A DNA stretch of 64,000 bases, from NCBI GenBank assembly GCA_937922675.1, contig CALAJN010000008.1, positions 123,267-187,266 on the forward strand, written 5' to 3'. The DNA is from an uncultured Granulosicoccaceae bacterium. Lineage in GTDB: Bacteria > Pseudomonadota > Gammaproteobacteria > Granulosicoccales > Granulosicoccaceae. The notes under the pieces are model-generated. The model saw only the letters and a list, made by a program, of their open reading frames with translations, had not been told where the DNA came from and did not search any database. The position numbers and the translations under genes were made by a program. The first letter of the stretch is position 1. Every line of letters begins with the position of its first letter. Positions 1-7,890 of the stretch are shown in pieces.

Positions 1-287
1 CACTGGTCGACAAGAACGGAACAAGCGGTCGACGCTCATTCACAAGCATCACTGTACATGTAACACCACAGCAGGCGCAGAAGCTGATTCTTGCGCAGGA
101 GATCGGTGACATAACAGCGACACTCAGGAATCCAGAGGACGAGTTGCCACTAGGTGATATACCAATGACCGTGGCTGAGCTTTTGGGTCACAAGGTCGAA
201 GTAGAGCCGACGGTTGCTGCAACACCTACGTCACGTCGTCGATCTCAGGCACCTCCTGCCATTGAATACATCATTGGGGGCTCATGA
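1..287 (+). CDS. cpaB: Flp/Tad pilus assembly protein CpaB (RcpC), C-terminal part
   Basis: The reading frame is open from the window edge and ends at TGA 285-287; 94 residues are visible. The segment TSITVHVTPQQAQKLILAQE followed by GDITATLRNPED is the hallmark C-terminal part of CpaB/RcpC, the periplasmic Tad pilus component related to SAF/FlgA-type domains. Its stop overlaps the ATG of the secretin gene by 4 bp (ATGA), so the genes are translationally coupled in one operon. The N-terminus, including the expected membrane anchor, lies outside the window. The identification rests on this motif and on its position directly before cpaC. Confidence 0.88.
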   Translation, partial: LVDKNGTSGRRSFTSITVHVTPQQAQKLILAQEIGDITATLRNPEDELPLGDIPMTVAELLGHKVEVEPTVAATPTSRRRSQAPPAIEYIIGGS

Positions 288-1609
288 TGATACGGGCACC
301 TCATTTGGTACTGATGGCCACAACGCTTGCGTTCCAATCTGCCGTTGCAGATGATCTGGTCTCCAGTGGCGGATGGGCTGAGGTTCGTTCGTCAAGAGCA
401 AGTGCTACACCCGCACCAACACGAGATCCGGCGGCTGCCCTCAACCAGTCCGACAAGGCAAATCCTGTGAGTTGGCAGGTGCGGGAGTTTGCCTCACCAA
501 CACAGGAGCTGGGGATTACAAACACTGTCGAAGTGCCGGCAATTGCGCCTATAGACGATGTCGAGACGCGCAATCTTGATCTTTTTGTGGGTGAGGTGAA
601 TGTGCTCGGCCACGTGTCGGTATCGCGCGTTGCTGTGGGTCAAGGTGATGTGATTCGCGCCGAGATTCTTAAAAGCGGAGAGCTTATGGTGATAGCCCAG
701 GCGCCAGGCAGTTCCTCGTTGAGGCTGTGGCATCTGGATGGGCGGCAATCGGATTTCAACATACGCGTTAGCGCGTCTGACCCGGCAACGCGTGTGCGTA
801 TGGAGTCAATGGTACGCATGCGTGTGCGTATGGTGGAGTTTCGGAAGAGTGCGATTGGCAAACTGGGTATTGATTGGACCGACAACATCAACGGCCCTGG
901 GTATGCAACTGTCGGGGATGTCATCGGCAATAATCTGTACAGGCCAGCCGTAACAGGTTTTGAGAATCTGCCTACCAATGTCAGTCCTTTCTCGACCTAT
1001 TTCGGCATAGCTACCAATATCACTTCAAGCATCAACCTTCTGGCCTCCAATGGTGATGCGGTTACGCTGGCAGAGCCAGTGCTGACGGCTCGTAACGGTG
1101 GTTCTGCCAGTTTTCTCGCAGGTGGCGAGGTGCCCTATCCGAGTGTCGGTGAGAACGGTCAGACCATCGTCGAGTTCAAAGAATACGGTATCAAGTTGAA
1201 CGTCGCGCCGCTGGTCGATGAATTTGGCAATGTACATACAGCTATAGAGACTGAAATCAGCCAGTTGGACATCGCCTCAGCTGTTGGCAACACACCAGGG
1301 CTGCTTACCCGGCGAGCTGAAACACAGGTCAATGTACGCTCTGGTCAAACGATAGTGATTTCAGGCCTGCTCAGCAGTGAGTCGAGCGATGACATTGACA
1401 AGGTGCCCGGTATAGGTAACCTCCCGATCATCGGGCGCTTCTTCAGGTCCACGAGTAAGCGAGACTCCGTCAGTGAGCTAGTGATTTTCGTGACACCTGA
1501 GGTGGTTGAGTCCAACTCGGGTGTGTTGAGCCAGCGCGATCAGCTCCTGTTTGATCGTTCGGGTGTGCGTCTTGAGAAGGCACGCTCAAGTCTGCCGCTG
1601 CTGGACTGA
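284..1609 (+). CDS. cpaC: Tad pilus outer-membrane secretin CpaC/RcpA
   Basis: This 441-residue protein starts with a Sec signal peptide (hydrophobic LVLMATTLAFQSAVA, residues about 8-22). It then has the pilus-secretin N-terminal domain (around residues 95-170, NLDLFVGEVNVLGHV) and a C-terminal secretin beta-domain with VTLAEPVLTARNGGSASFLAGG, GQTIVISGLLS and VPGIGNLPIIGRFFRS. Secretins of this family form the outer-membrane pore through which the Flp pilus is extruded. The start is fixed by the 4-bp overlap with cpaB. The next gene starts 4 nt after the stop. The length fits RcpA/CpaC. Confidence 0.93.
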   Translation: MMIRAPHLVLMATTLAFQSAVADDLVSSGGWAEVRSSRASATPAPTRDPAAALNQSDKANPVSWQVREFASPTQELGITNTVEVPAIAPIDDVETRNLDLFVGEVNVLGHVSVSRVAVGQGDVIRAEILKSGELMVIAQAPGSSSLRLWHLDGRQSDFNIRVSASDPATRVRMESMVRMRVRMVEFRKSAIGKLGIDWTDNINGPGYATVGDVIGNNLYRPAVTGFENLPTNVSPFSTYFGIATNITSSINLLASNGDAVTLAEPVLTARNGGSASFLAGGEVPYPSVGENGQTIVEFKEYGIKLNVAPLVDEFGNVHTAIETEISQLDIASAVGNTPGLLTRRAETQVNVRSGQTIVISGLLSSESSDDIDKVPGIGNLPIIGRFFRSTSKRDSVSELVIFVTPEVVESNSGVLSQRDQLLFDRSGVRLEKARSSLPLLD

Positions 1610-1613
1610 CGCG

Positions 1614-3557
1614 ATGTTCAATTTTCACTATCAGGCGGGTAGTGCACGACGCAAGCTGTTCAAGGCTCAAGGTGCTGTTGTAGCTATTGGTAGTGCACGC
1701 AGTAATGATTTGGTCATCACGACCCGGCAAGTCAGCAAACGACACGCCGAGCTGCGTCTTCAGGCGGACGGGGTACACCTCTACGATCTGGGTAGTAGCG
1801 GTGGCTGCTGGGTGAATCGTGAGCGCGTCATTGGCTGTGGGCCACTAAGTGACCTGGACGAGATCATCATTGGCGATGTTAGCGTTGTCATCAACGGTAA
1901 TCCTGTCGCTCCGCGAAACGACGATCCTGCGCCGAGTCTGTCTTTTCGGACCAAGGAATCACCCGCAGAGCCCAAGGCAGATTTCCAACGCTCTCGGGGC
2001 TCGTTTTTCAGAGCCTTGGGGATTGGTGACTCGAATAGCGCTACGTCAGCGAAGAGCACAGCGCAGACCGAAGACGCTGCCCTGCCTGTGAGGGCAGATG
2101 ACAACGAGATAGGCACACAGTCCGGTAGCAACATGGATAAGCACTACCAGGTGACAACCATTGAAGAGGTAGCGCCAGCACGCTCGGTGACCGGGACGGA
2201 TAGTGGAGGATTTAACGTCGCCGCCCTCGAAAGCGGATTCGTTCCGGAGTCTGAATCAAAGGCCAGCAAGGACAATGACGAGGCTCTGGCCTACTGGGGC
2301 GGTGTCATCCATGAGCAGCTGCTCTATCAGATGGATCTTCGTCGCAAGGATGTCAATCGGATGAGTGACGATCAGCTGCGACAAGAATCACTGGAGCTGA
2401 TCCGCGGCATCGTCGCCTCACTTGACGGCGAGATCCCGGAGGGCGTGTCGCTCGATATCTTGCAGGACAACGTACTCAATGAGGCCGTTGGACTCGGGCC
2501 GCTGGAGAAGTTTCTAGAGGACGAGTCAGTCACCGAAATCATGGTCAACAATCATGCGGAAATATTTGTCGAGCGAGAAGGGCAGATAGAACGCTCCCGT
2601 TTGCAGTTTTCGAGTGACCGAACCGTGTACTCGGTCATCGAGCGCATCATCACACCGTTGGGTCGCCGGATTGATGAGGCGAGTCCCATAGTCGATGCAC
2701 GGTTGAAGGATGGCTCACGTGTCAATGCGGTGATCCCTCCGTTGGCACTCAAGGGTCCCAGCTTGACGATCAGGAAGTTCCCAAAACACCGTCTCGTGTT
2801 TTCGGATCTGGTCAACGCGGGATCAGTCGACCAGCGCATCGTTGATTTTCTGCAGGTCTGCGTGAAAATGCACAAGAACATCATTGTCTCCGGTGGGACC
2901 GGCTCCGGAAAGACAACGCTGTTGAACGTGTTGTCCAATTTCATACCCGATGGTGAGCGCATCGTGACTATCGAGGATGCGGCGGAGCTGAAGTTGGTTC
3001 AGCCCAATCTGGTGTCACTAGAGTCTCGGCCTGCAAACCTTGAGGGCAAGGGTGCTGTGCCTATACGAGATCTTGTCAAGAACTCCTTGCGTATGCGCCC
3101 GGATCGCATTGTGGTCGGCGAGTGTCGAGGCGGTGAAGCGCTGGATATGCTGCAGGCGATGAACACTGGTCACGATGGCTCACTGACCACCTTGCACGCG
3201 AATACACCACGAGACGCGCTTTCACGGCTTGAGGTGCTCGTGCTGATGGCTGGGATGGACTTGCCGGTCACAGCTATTCGTGAGCAAGCGGCGTCAGCGG
3301 TGCATCTGATAATCCAGCAGACACGGTTCCCCTGCGGAGCGCGCAAGGTCACACGTGTGACCGAGGTGGTAGGTGTGGAGAGCGGAGTGGTTCAGCTACA
3401 GGATATTTTTGTCTTCAAGCAGGAAGGGGTTGATGCCAATCGAAGAATTCAGGGTCGTTTTGTTGCAACCGGTGCGGTGCCAACCTTCTACGAAGATCTG
3501 CGTGACATAGGGGTAGATGTCGATATGTCAGCCTTCGAGACGGCGGTACCGCGATGA
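1614..3557 (+). CDS. cpaF: FHA-domain fused Tad pilus ATPase CpaF/TadA
   Basis: The protein has 647 residues from ATG 1614, 4 nt after the cpaC stop; an upstream extension would overlap cpaC. Residues about 1-95 form a forkhead-associated (phosphothreonine-binding) domain with the signatures GSARSNDLVI, SKRHAEL and LGSSGGCWVN. A linker of roughly 100 residues follows, then a complete secretion ATPase of the CpaF family: Walker A GGTGSGKTT near residue 430, Asp box IVTIEDAAELKL, Walker B RIVVGECRG and His box HDGSLTTLHANTP. It powers Flp pilus assembly at the inner membrane. CpaF usually lacks an FHA domain and is usually preceded by cpaE/tadZ, which is absent here. The 3' end overlaps tadB by 4 bp. 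Confidence 0.94.
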   Translation: MFNFHYQAGSARRKLFKAQGAVVAIGSARSNDLVITTRQVSKRHAELRLQADGVHLYDLGSSGGCWVNRERVIGCGPLSDLDEIIIGDVSVVINGNPVAPRNDDPAPSLSFRTKESPAEPKADFQRSRGSFFRALGIGDSNSATSAKSTAQTEDAALPVRADDNEIGTQSGSNMDKHYQVTTIEEVAPARSVTGTDSGGFNVAALESGFVPESESKASKDNDEALAYWGGVIHEQLLYQMDLRRKDVNRMSDDQLRQESLELIRGIVASLDGEIPEGVSLDILQDNVLNEAVGLGPLEKFLEDESVTEIMVNNHAEIFVEREGQIERSRLQFSSDRTVYSVIERIITPLGRRIDEASPIVDARLKDGSRVNAVIPPLALKGPSLTIRKFPKHRLVFSDLVNAGSVDQRIVDFLQVCVKMHKNIIVSGGTGSGKTTLLNVLSNFIPDGERIVTIEDAAELKLVQPNLVSLESRPANLEGKGAVPIRDLVKNSLRMRPDRIVVGECRGGEALDMLQAMNTGHDGSLTTLHANTPRDALSRLEVLVLMAGMDLPVTAIREQAASAVHLIIQQTRFPCGARKVTRVTEVVGVESGVVQLQDIFVFKQEGVDANRRIQGRFVATGAVPTFYEDLRDIGVDVDMSAFETAVPR

Positions 3558-4402
3558 ATATCCTGCTGATTCTAGCGCTCGTGTTCGCAAGCCTTTCGCT
3601 GGTGGTCTATGCCTCGCTTGCATCAGGCTCACAGGCCTGGGCGAACTATGCCGAGCGATTCTCATCAGAGACTGAGGGCAATCTGAGGAGCCTGTTTTTG
3701 TTCGCGGATGGGCGACGCTTGTTGTTGGTGTACATGGCCATGCTCATCGGGCTGCCTCTGGTATTACTCGTCATGGGACAGTCGCCGCTGGTGGTCGCAG
3801 GTGTTGGTCTGACTCTGTACTTTGCACCGCGCATTCTATTCAGTCGGCTGGCCGAGCGACGCCGCCAGAAAATCAATGCGGCACTACCGGACGGGCTCGC
3901 CCAGATTGCAGGTGCCATGCGCGTCGGTTCGACCTTTACTGTTGCCTTGCAAGCGATGGTCGAGGAGCAGAAAGGGCCGCTGGGTCAGGAATTTTCTCTG
4001 GTCCTGAGAGAACAGAGACTCGGAGCGCGACTTGAGGAAGCTCTGGATAACCTGGGTGAACGCGTTCAGAGTGAAGAGATGGATCTGGTTATCTCGGCTG
4101 CGCTGATCTCCCAGGAAGTGGGTGGCAATCTGGCCGAGATATTGGGAAGCTTGTCAGATAACATTCGTCGCAAGCTTGAGATGGAGGGAAAGGTCCGGGC
4201 GCTCACCTCGCAGGGTATATTGCAAGGGCGAGTTGTTAGCCTGCTGCCTTTCATGATTCTTGTCGCATTGATGGGCATCGAGCCAGAGGCCATAGAGCCC
4301 ATCTGGACCAGCATCCTTGGCTGGGTGTTTCTTGCAGTGATAATTGGCTTGCAAGTCACGGGCAGCATCGTCATCAAGAAAATCGTGACGATAGAAATAT
4401 GA
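3554..4402 (+). CDS. tadB: Tad pilus inner-membrane platform protein TadB
   Basis: A 282-residue GspF/T2SSF-type membrane protein. There are hydrophobic segments near the N-terminus (LLILALVFASLSLVVYASLA), around residues 55-90, and two at the C-terminus (LLPFMILVALMGIEPEA; WVFLAVIIGLQVTGSIVI). The cytoplasmic GspF region contains ALPDGLAQIAGAMRVGSTF and a VISAALISQEVGGNLAEIL-type segment, both typical of TadB. With TadC it forms the membrane platform that CpaF acts on. It overlaps both neighbours by 4 bp (ATGA), so its start is well fixed. Confidence 0.93.
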   Translation: MNILLILALVFASLSLVVYASLASGSQAWANYAERFSSETEGNLRSLFLFADGRRLLLVYMAMLIGLPLVLLVMGQSPLVVAGVGLTLYFAPRILFSRLAERRRQKINAALPDGLAQIAGAMRVGSTFTVALQAMVEEQKGPLGQEFSLVLREQRLGARLEEALDNLGERVQSEEMDLVISAALISQEVGGNLAEILGSLSDNIRRKLEMEGKVRALTSQGILQGRVVSLLPFMILVALMGIEPEAIEPIWTSILGWVFLAVIIGLQVTGSIVIKKIVTIEI

Positions 4403-5313
4403 TCAGTCTTCTCATAAGCCTTGCGTTTGGTGCGTTTGTCGCCTTGATGGTTTGGCAGGTATGGCGCGTATTCCATGTCGTTCCTGTTGAGAATCGCCAG
4501 TTCATGGACCGCCCGCCCGTGGGTTTTCGCATCGTCTGGCCGTTGATTCAGGCCTTTGTGTATCATTTTGGACAGCACGTGTCAGAGACAAAGTTGTCCG
4601 CAGCTCATCTGCGCTTGAAGCGTTCCGGCGTCGAGTTTGTGGTATCGCCACAGCAGTTCATTGCTGCCAAATACGTGTCGACCATTCTGTTTGGCGTAGT
4701 GGTGGCCTTTGTGCTTTCACGTGTCAGCTCTTCGGCTGCTGTGTTTGCATTGGTTGCTTCGGTTGGTGGATGGTTTTACCCGGAACTGTGGCTACGAGAG
4801 GTAGGTGTACGCCGGCAAAATGCGATCGTCAAGCAGTTACCGTTCTATCTTGACATCATCACCTTGTCAGTCGAGGCGGGTAGTAATCTGACCGGTGGCA
4901 TCACACAAGCAGTACAGAAATCGTCTGATTCCCCGCTACGAAGCGAACTCAGTCGCGTCTTGCGCGACATACGGGCGGGTAAGCCGCGTGCTACTGCCTT
5001 GCGTGATCTGGTTGAGCGCACGGGAAGTCAGGCTGTACAGAACCTGGTATCCGCGTTGATTCAAGCGGAGAAAACGGGCTCGAGTCTGGGGCCCTTGTTG
5101 CGTGCACAGTCAGAACAGCTGCGTCTCGAGAGGTTTCAACGTGCTGAAAAACTGGCGATGGAGGCTCCTGTAAAAATGTTGGGGCCGTTGGTCATGTTCA
5201 TATTTCCTTGTACGTTCATCGTGCTCGGTTTTCTGATCACAAGCAAGGCAATACGAGAGGGCCTGGTGTCATGGGCACCATTGTTGTGGGCCTACAACTG
5301 GCCTGGTGGCTGA
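4399..5313 (+). CDS. tadC: Tad pilus inner-membrane platform protein TadC
   Basis: A 304-residue GspF-domain protein, partner of TadB. There is an N-terminal membrane segment (LLISLAFGAFVALMVWQVW), two more around residues 90-125, and a C-terminal pair (MLGPLVMFIFPCTFIVLGFL). The cytoplasmic part carries LPFYLDIITLSVEAGSNLTG and ALIQAEKTGSSLGPLLRAQS, the standard TadC signatures. ATG overlaps the tadB stop by 4 bp. About 50 nt separate it from the lipoprotein gene downstream, the first sizeable gap in the operon. Confidence 0.93.
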   Translation: MISLLISLAFGAFVALMVWQVWRVFHVVPVENRQFMDRPPVGFRIVWPLIQAFVYHFGQHVSETKLSAAHLRLKRSGVEFVVSPQQFIAAKYVSTILFGVVVAFVLSRVSSSAAVFALVASVGGWFYPELWLREVGVRRQNAIVKQLPFYLDIITLSVEAGSNLTGGITQAVQKSSDSPLRSELSRVLRDIRAGKPRATALRDLVERTGSQAVQNLVSALIQAEKTGSSLGPLLRAQSEQLRLERFQRAEKLAMEAPVKMLGPLVMFIFPCTFIVLGFLITSKAIREGLVSWAPLLWAYNWPGG

Positions 5314-5364
5314 CACATCGGCTCAAAAAAGATCAATGGATTGACTACCGCGGAGGGAATACGC

Positions 5365-5910
5365 GTGAAGGTTCCAAGAACAGTAGCACTAGCGCTTGTA
5401 GCTGGATTTTTGATCGGTTGTGACTCGGAGCAACTTCCGGCCAACTCATCACTTGATATTGCTCCCAGCGAACGGAAGCTGATCGTAGACTCGGTCACGC
5501 AGCCCGATGGTAGTTGTATTTATAACCCGGAGAGTTATATCGACTATCCGTTTGTAGCGCGACTCACCGGACCGGATGGATCACCGCTAGGCGACGCTGC
5601 ATTGAGAGTGTATTTGAGCTTTGCAGAGAATACCTTTTCGGGGCTGTCTGTTATGGCCTTGTACGTTGACCGCAATGGCAATGGTGTGGTCGATGCAGAT
5701 ACGGAGTTGGTCAGCAGTGCGGATGATGATATCGCTATATTGAAAACAGATGAGGTAAGCGGGCAGAAGGCGTTTTTGGTGCGTGCGAATACCTCCTGTC
5801 CCTACAAGGGTGAGATTTTTGTATACGGCGATGGTGTGGCAGCATCGGCCAATATTGTTATCGTCGATCAGAACGTCGCCAGCGAGATGCAGTCCGAGGA
5901 AGGACAGTGA
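5365..5910 (+). CDS. putative lipoprotein in Tad operon, unknown function
   Basis: GTG at 5365 is chosen because the sequence GGAGGG lies 8-12 nt upstream and the resulting N-terminus (KVPRTVALALVAGFLIGC) is an ideal lipoprotein signal with lipobox LIGC. The TTG at 5341 would lengthen the n-region unnaturally. The mature part, about 160 residues, has a beta-rich look and the segment DRNGNGVVDADTELVSS, which resembles a calcium-binding DxNxNGxxDxxE loop. I do not recognise a family. Position between tadC and the DUF192/TPR genes suggests an accessory role in pilus assembly at the outer membrane (inference). It overlaps the next gene by 4 bp. Confidence 0.8.
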   Translation: MKVPRTVALALVAGFLIGCDSEQLPANSSLDIAPSERKLIVDSVTQPDGSCIYNPESYIDYPFVARLTGPDGSPLGDAALRVYLSFAENTFSGLSVMALYVDRNGNGVVDADTELVSSADDDIAILKTDEVSGQKAFLVRANTSCPYKGEIFVYGDGVAASANIVIVDQNVASEMQSEEGQ

Positions 5911-6314
5911 ATCTGTCCTCTCTGCGGCAGTTCACAGCGCGAACGAGAGTTTCTACCACCATCAGCCCTCAGATCCGGGTTTTGCGTGATGGTCAACAGA
6001 TCCTGAAAGCCTATCAGGCGAGCAACTTCGTGCAGCGTTTGCGTGGTTTGCACGGGTTTCCAGAGCTGAAAGGGGGCCAGGCGCTACTGATTCGTCCTTG
6101 TCGGTCGGTGCACACGCTGGCAATGGCATACCCAATTGATGTGGCTTATCTGGATCGCCGCGGGATCGTATTGAAAGTCTTGACCTTGGTGCCGCGGAGG
6201 GGATCGGTGTGTCGTGGGGCACATACTGTTGTTGAAATGGCACAGGGAAGTATTCAAAGCCTGTCACTCGAAGCAGGTCAAACACTCTCAATGGATGGAG
6301 AAACACTGACATGA
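5907..6314 (+). CDS. DUF192 family protein in Tad operon
   Basis: 135 residues. The segment NFVQRLRGLHGFPELKGGQALLIRPCRSVHTLAMAYPIDVAYLDR, with the following GIVLKVLTLVPRR, matches the DUF192 core (normally ...GLM...L....PCxxIHTxxMxxPIDVxFLD). The function of the family is not established. Members often sit beside Tad/Flp pilus genes. No signal peptide is evident. GTG 5907 overlaps the lipoprotein stop (GTGA), and the 3' end overlaps the TPR gene by 4 bp, so it belongs to the pilus operon. Confidence 0.85.
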   Translation: MNLSSLRQFTARTRVSTTISPQIRVLRDGQQILKAYQASNFVQRLRGLHGFPELKGGQALLIRPCRSVHTLAMAYPIDVAYLDRRGIVLKVLTLVPRRGSVCRGAHTVVEMAQGSIQSLSLEAGQTLSMDGETLT

Positions 6315-6853
6315 AAGTACGTGATTATGGAATGCTCCCGGCGCTTTTTCGCTCGGGCGCGTTGATCATTTCCATGGGCGCGTGTGCGTGTGCACATACT
6401 ACAGCGGCCCCTGTAAACCCGGTTAGTGACAACACTCATCACTGGGACGTTGATGTGTTTGACTTGTCGTCACGCGCAGACTCTGCCTATGAGCAGAATC
6501 AATGGCTGGATGCTGCGCGCCACTATGAAAAATTGACCTTGAAGGTACCGCAGGATCCCTATATCTGGTTTCGGCTAGGCAATACCTACGCGAGGCAGGG
6601 TGACTATCGCCAGGCGATCACAGCGTATGAGACCTCACTATCGCGAAACTCACGACAGCCCAAGCCCTGGTTCAATCTGTCGACCGCTTATCTACTAAGT
6701 GCGCAGGCAGCCATGTTGAGAGCCATGGAGAATCTGCGCTCCAACGACTCTGCCCGAGTGATGATCGAACGTCGTCTCGTGGTGCTGGATGAACTCATGC
6801 ACCAGCGCATCGAGGATGCGCCGTCGCATACGTCCAACACCTATTCACGTTGA
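6311..6853 (+). CDS. TPR-repeat protein, TadD-like
   Basis: 180 residues. The N-terminus has a hydrophobic signal-like stretch (LPALFRSGALIISMGACACA); the cysteines suggest a lipoprotein but the lipobox is weak. Two to three tetratricopeptide repeats follow (DSAYEQNQWLDAARHYEKLT; WFRLGNTYARQGDYRQAITA; PWFNLSTAYLLSAQAAM). Small TPR lipoproteins such as TadD/pilotins are regular members of tad loci and help assemble the secretin. ATG overlaps the DUF192 gene by 4 bp. Assignment to TadD is by analogy of architecture and location. Confidence 0.8.
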   Translation: MKVRDYGMLPALFRSGALIISMGACACAHTTAAPVNPVSDNTHHWDVDVFDLSSRADSAYEQNQWLDAARHYEKLTLKVPQDPYIWFRLGNTYARQGDYRQAITAYETSLSRNSRQPKPWFNLSTAYLLSAQAAMLRAMENLRSNDSARVMIERRLVVLDELMHQRIEDAPSHTSNTYSR

Positions 6854-6927
6854 TGATCAGGCAAACGGCACAATGCCGCGCATCGCGACCGTATCTACGG
6901 TATTGCAGCAGGCTGCAGAGAGAGAAT

Positions 6928-7872
6928 ATGAACAAGCGAAGTGCCAAGGCACGCGGCTCGTCAATGGTGGAGTTCATTGTGGTCGCTCCGGTGCTATTGG
7001 GTCTGGGTCTCGGAACTGTGCAGGCCGCACTGGTGTATCACGGAAATTCCATCGTCAACTACGCCACCTTTGAGGCGGCGCGCACGGGTGCTGTCAACAA
7101 CGCATTGCGTGGACCAATGATGTCGGAGCTTGCGACTCGCCTGGCGCCATTGCAAGGAGGGGATGGCACAGCTGAAAAGGCCGCCGAGGCTATTGCCAAG
7201 TCGAGGCTTGAAACCACGCTTTTGCAAAACAAGCTCACCCGCATCGAGATACTGAATCCCACCCTGGAGGCCTTTGAGCATTTCAAGGTCAGCAGCCGTG
7301 AATCCGGAGTCGAGGTGATTCCCAACAGCCATCTACGCCATCAGTCCACTACCGAGATCGACCCTGTGTCGGGGGTCAATATTCAGGATGCCAACTTGCT
7401 CAAGATACGCGTCACCCACGGTTTTGAACTTGAGGTACCGGGAGTACGTCGTTTGCTGACCTCGGTGATGAGTGTGCTCGACGCGGACAACGCGGAGTAC
7501 TACCTTGCCGGGAAATTACCACTGGTATCGGTTGCAACGGTACGCATGCAGTCAGAGGTTCATGGAGATTTTCTGCGCTCTGCAACGGCACCCGCTGCGG
7601 CGCAAGTGTCAGCTCATGGTGGCTTGCCGGATGATCAAACGCAAGTAACCGCTCTTGCACCGGACACGACGTCAGTGGATGAGGCGACTACGGAGGGTGG
7701 CGACGGAGACGACAGTGCACACAACCCAGGACTCTGTGGACCTGGGCTCGGGTCAGATCCATTCCTGCCGGTGGCATCGAACGACGGCGTTTGCGCCGTT
7801 GGGCACTCTGTAGAACCATCGAGCCCGACCGTGCCGTCCGAAGGCGAACAACCTTCGGCCATTACCTGCTGA
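6928..7872 (+). CDS. TadE-like pseudopilin / pilus-associated protein
   Basis: 314 residues from ATG 6928, which has AGAGAG upstream. The N-terminus KARGSSMVEFIVVAPVLLG with the following GLGTVQAALVYHG is the TadE class motif: a short basic leader, then ExxVxxPxLL and a single membrane helix. The rest is extracytoplasmic and ends in a low-complexity acidic/Ser/Gly-rich tail with a CGPGLGSDPF...CAVGHS cysteine pair. TadE is normally 150-200 residues, so this is long for the family. An in-frame extension up to 6850 would overlap the TPR stop by 4 bp but puts 26 unlikely residues before the helix. It is the last visible gene of the operon. Confidence 0.83.
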   Translation: MNKRSAKARGSSMVEFIVVAPVLLGLGLGTVQAALVYHGNSIVNYATFEAARTGAVNNALRGPMMSELATRLAPLQGGDGTAEKAAEAIAKSRLETTLLQNKLTRIEILNPTLEAFEHFKVSSRESGVEVIPNSHLRHQSTTEIDPVSGVNIQDANLLKIRVTHGFELEVPGVRRLLTSVMSVLDADNAEYYLAGKLPLVSVATVRMQSEVHGDFLRSATAPAAAQVSAHGGLPDDQTQVTALAPDTTSVDEATTEGGDGDDSAHNPGLCGPGLGSDPFLPVASNDGVCAVGHSVEPSSPTVPSEGEQPSAITC

Positions 7873-7890
7873 AGGTTGCGTGCGGATGCG

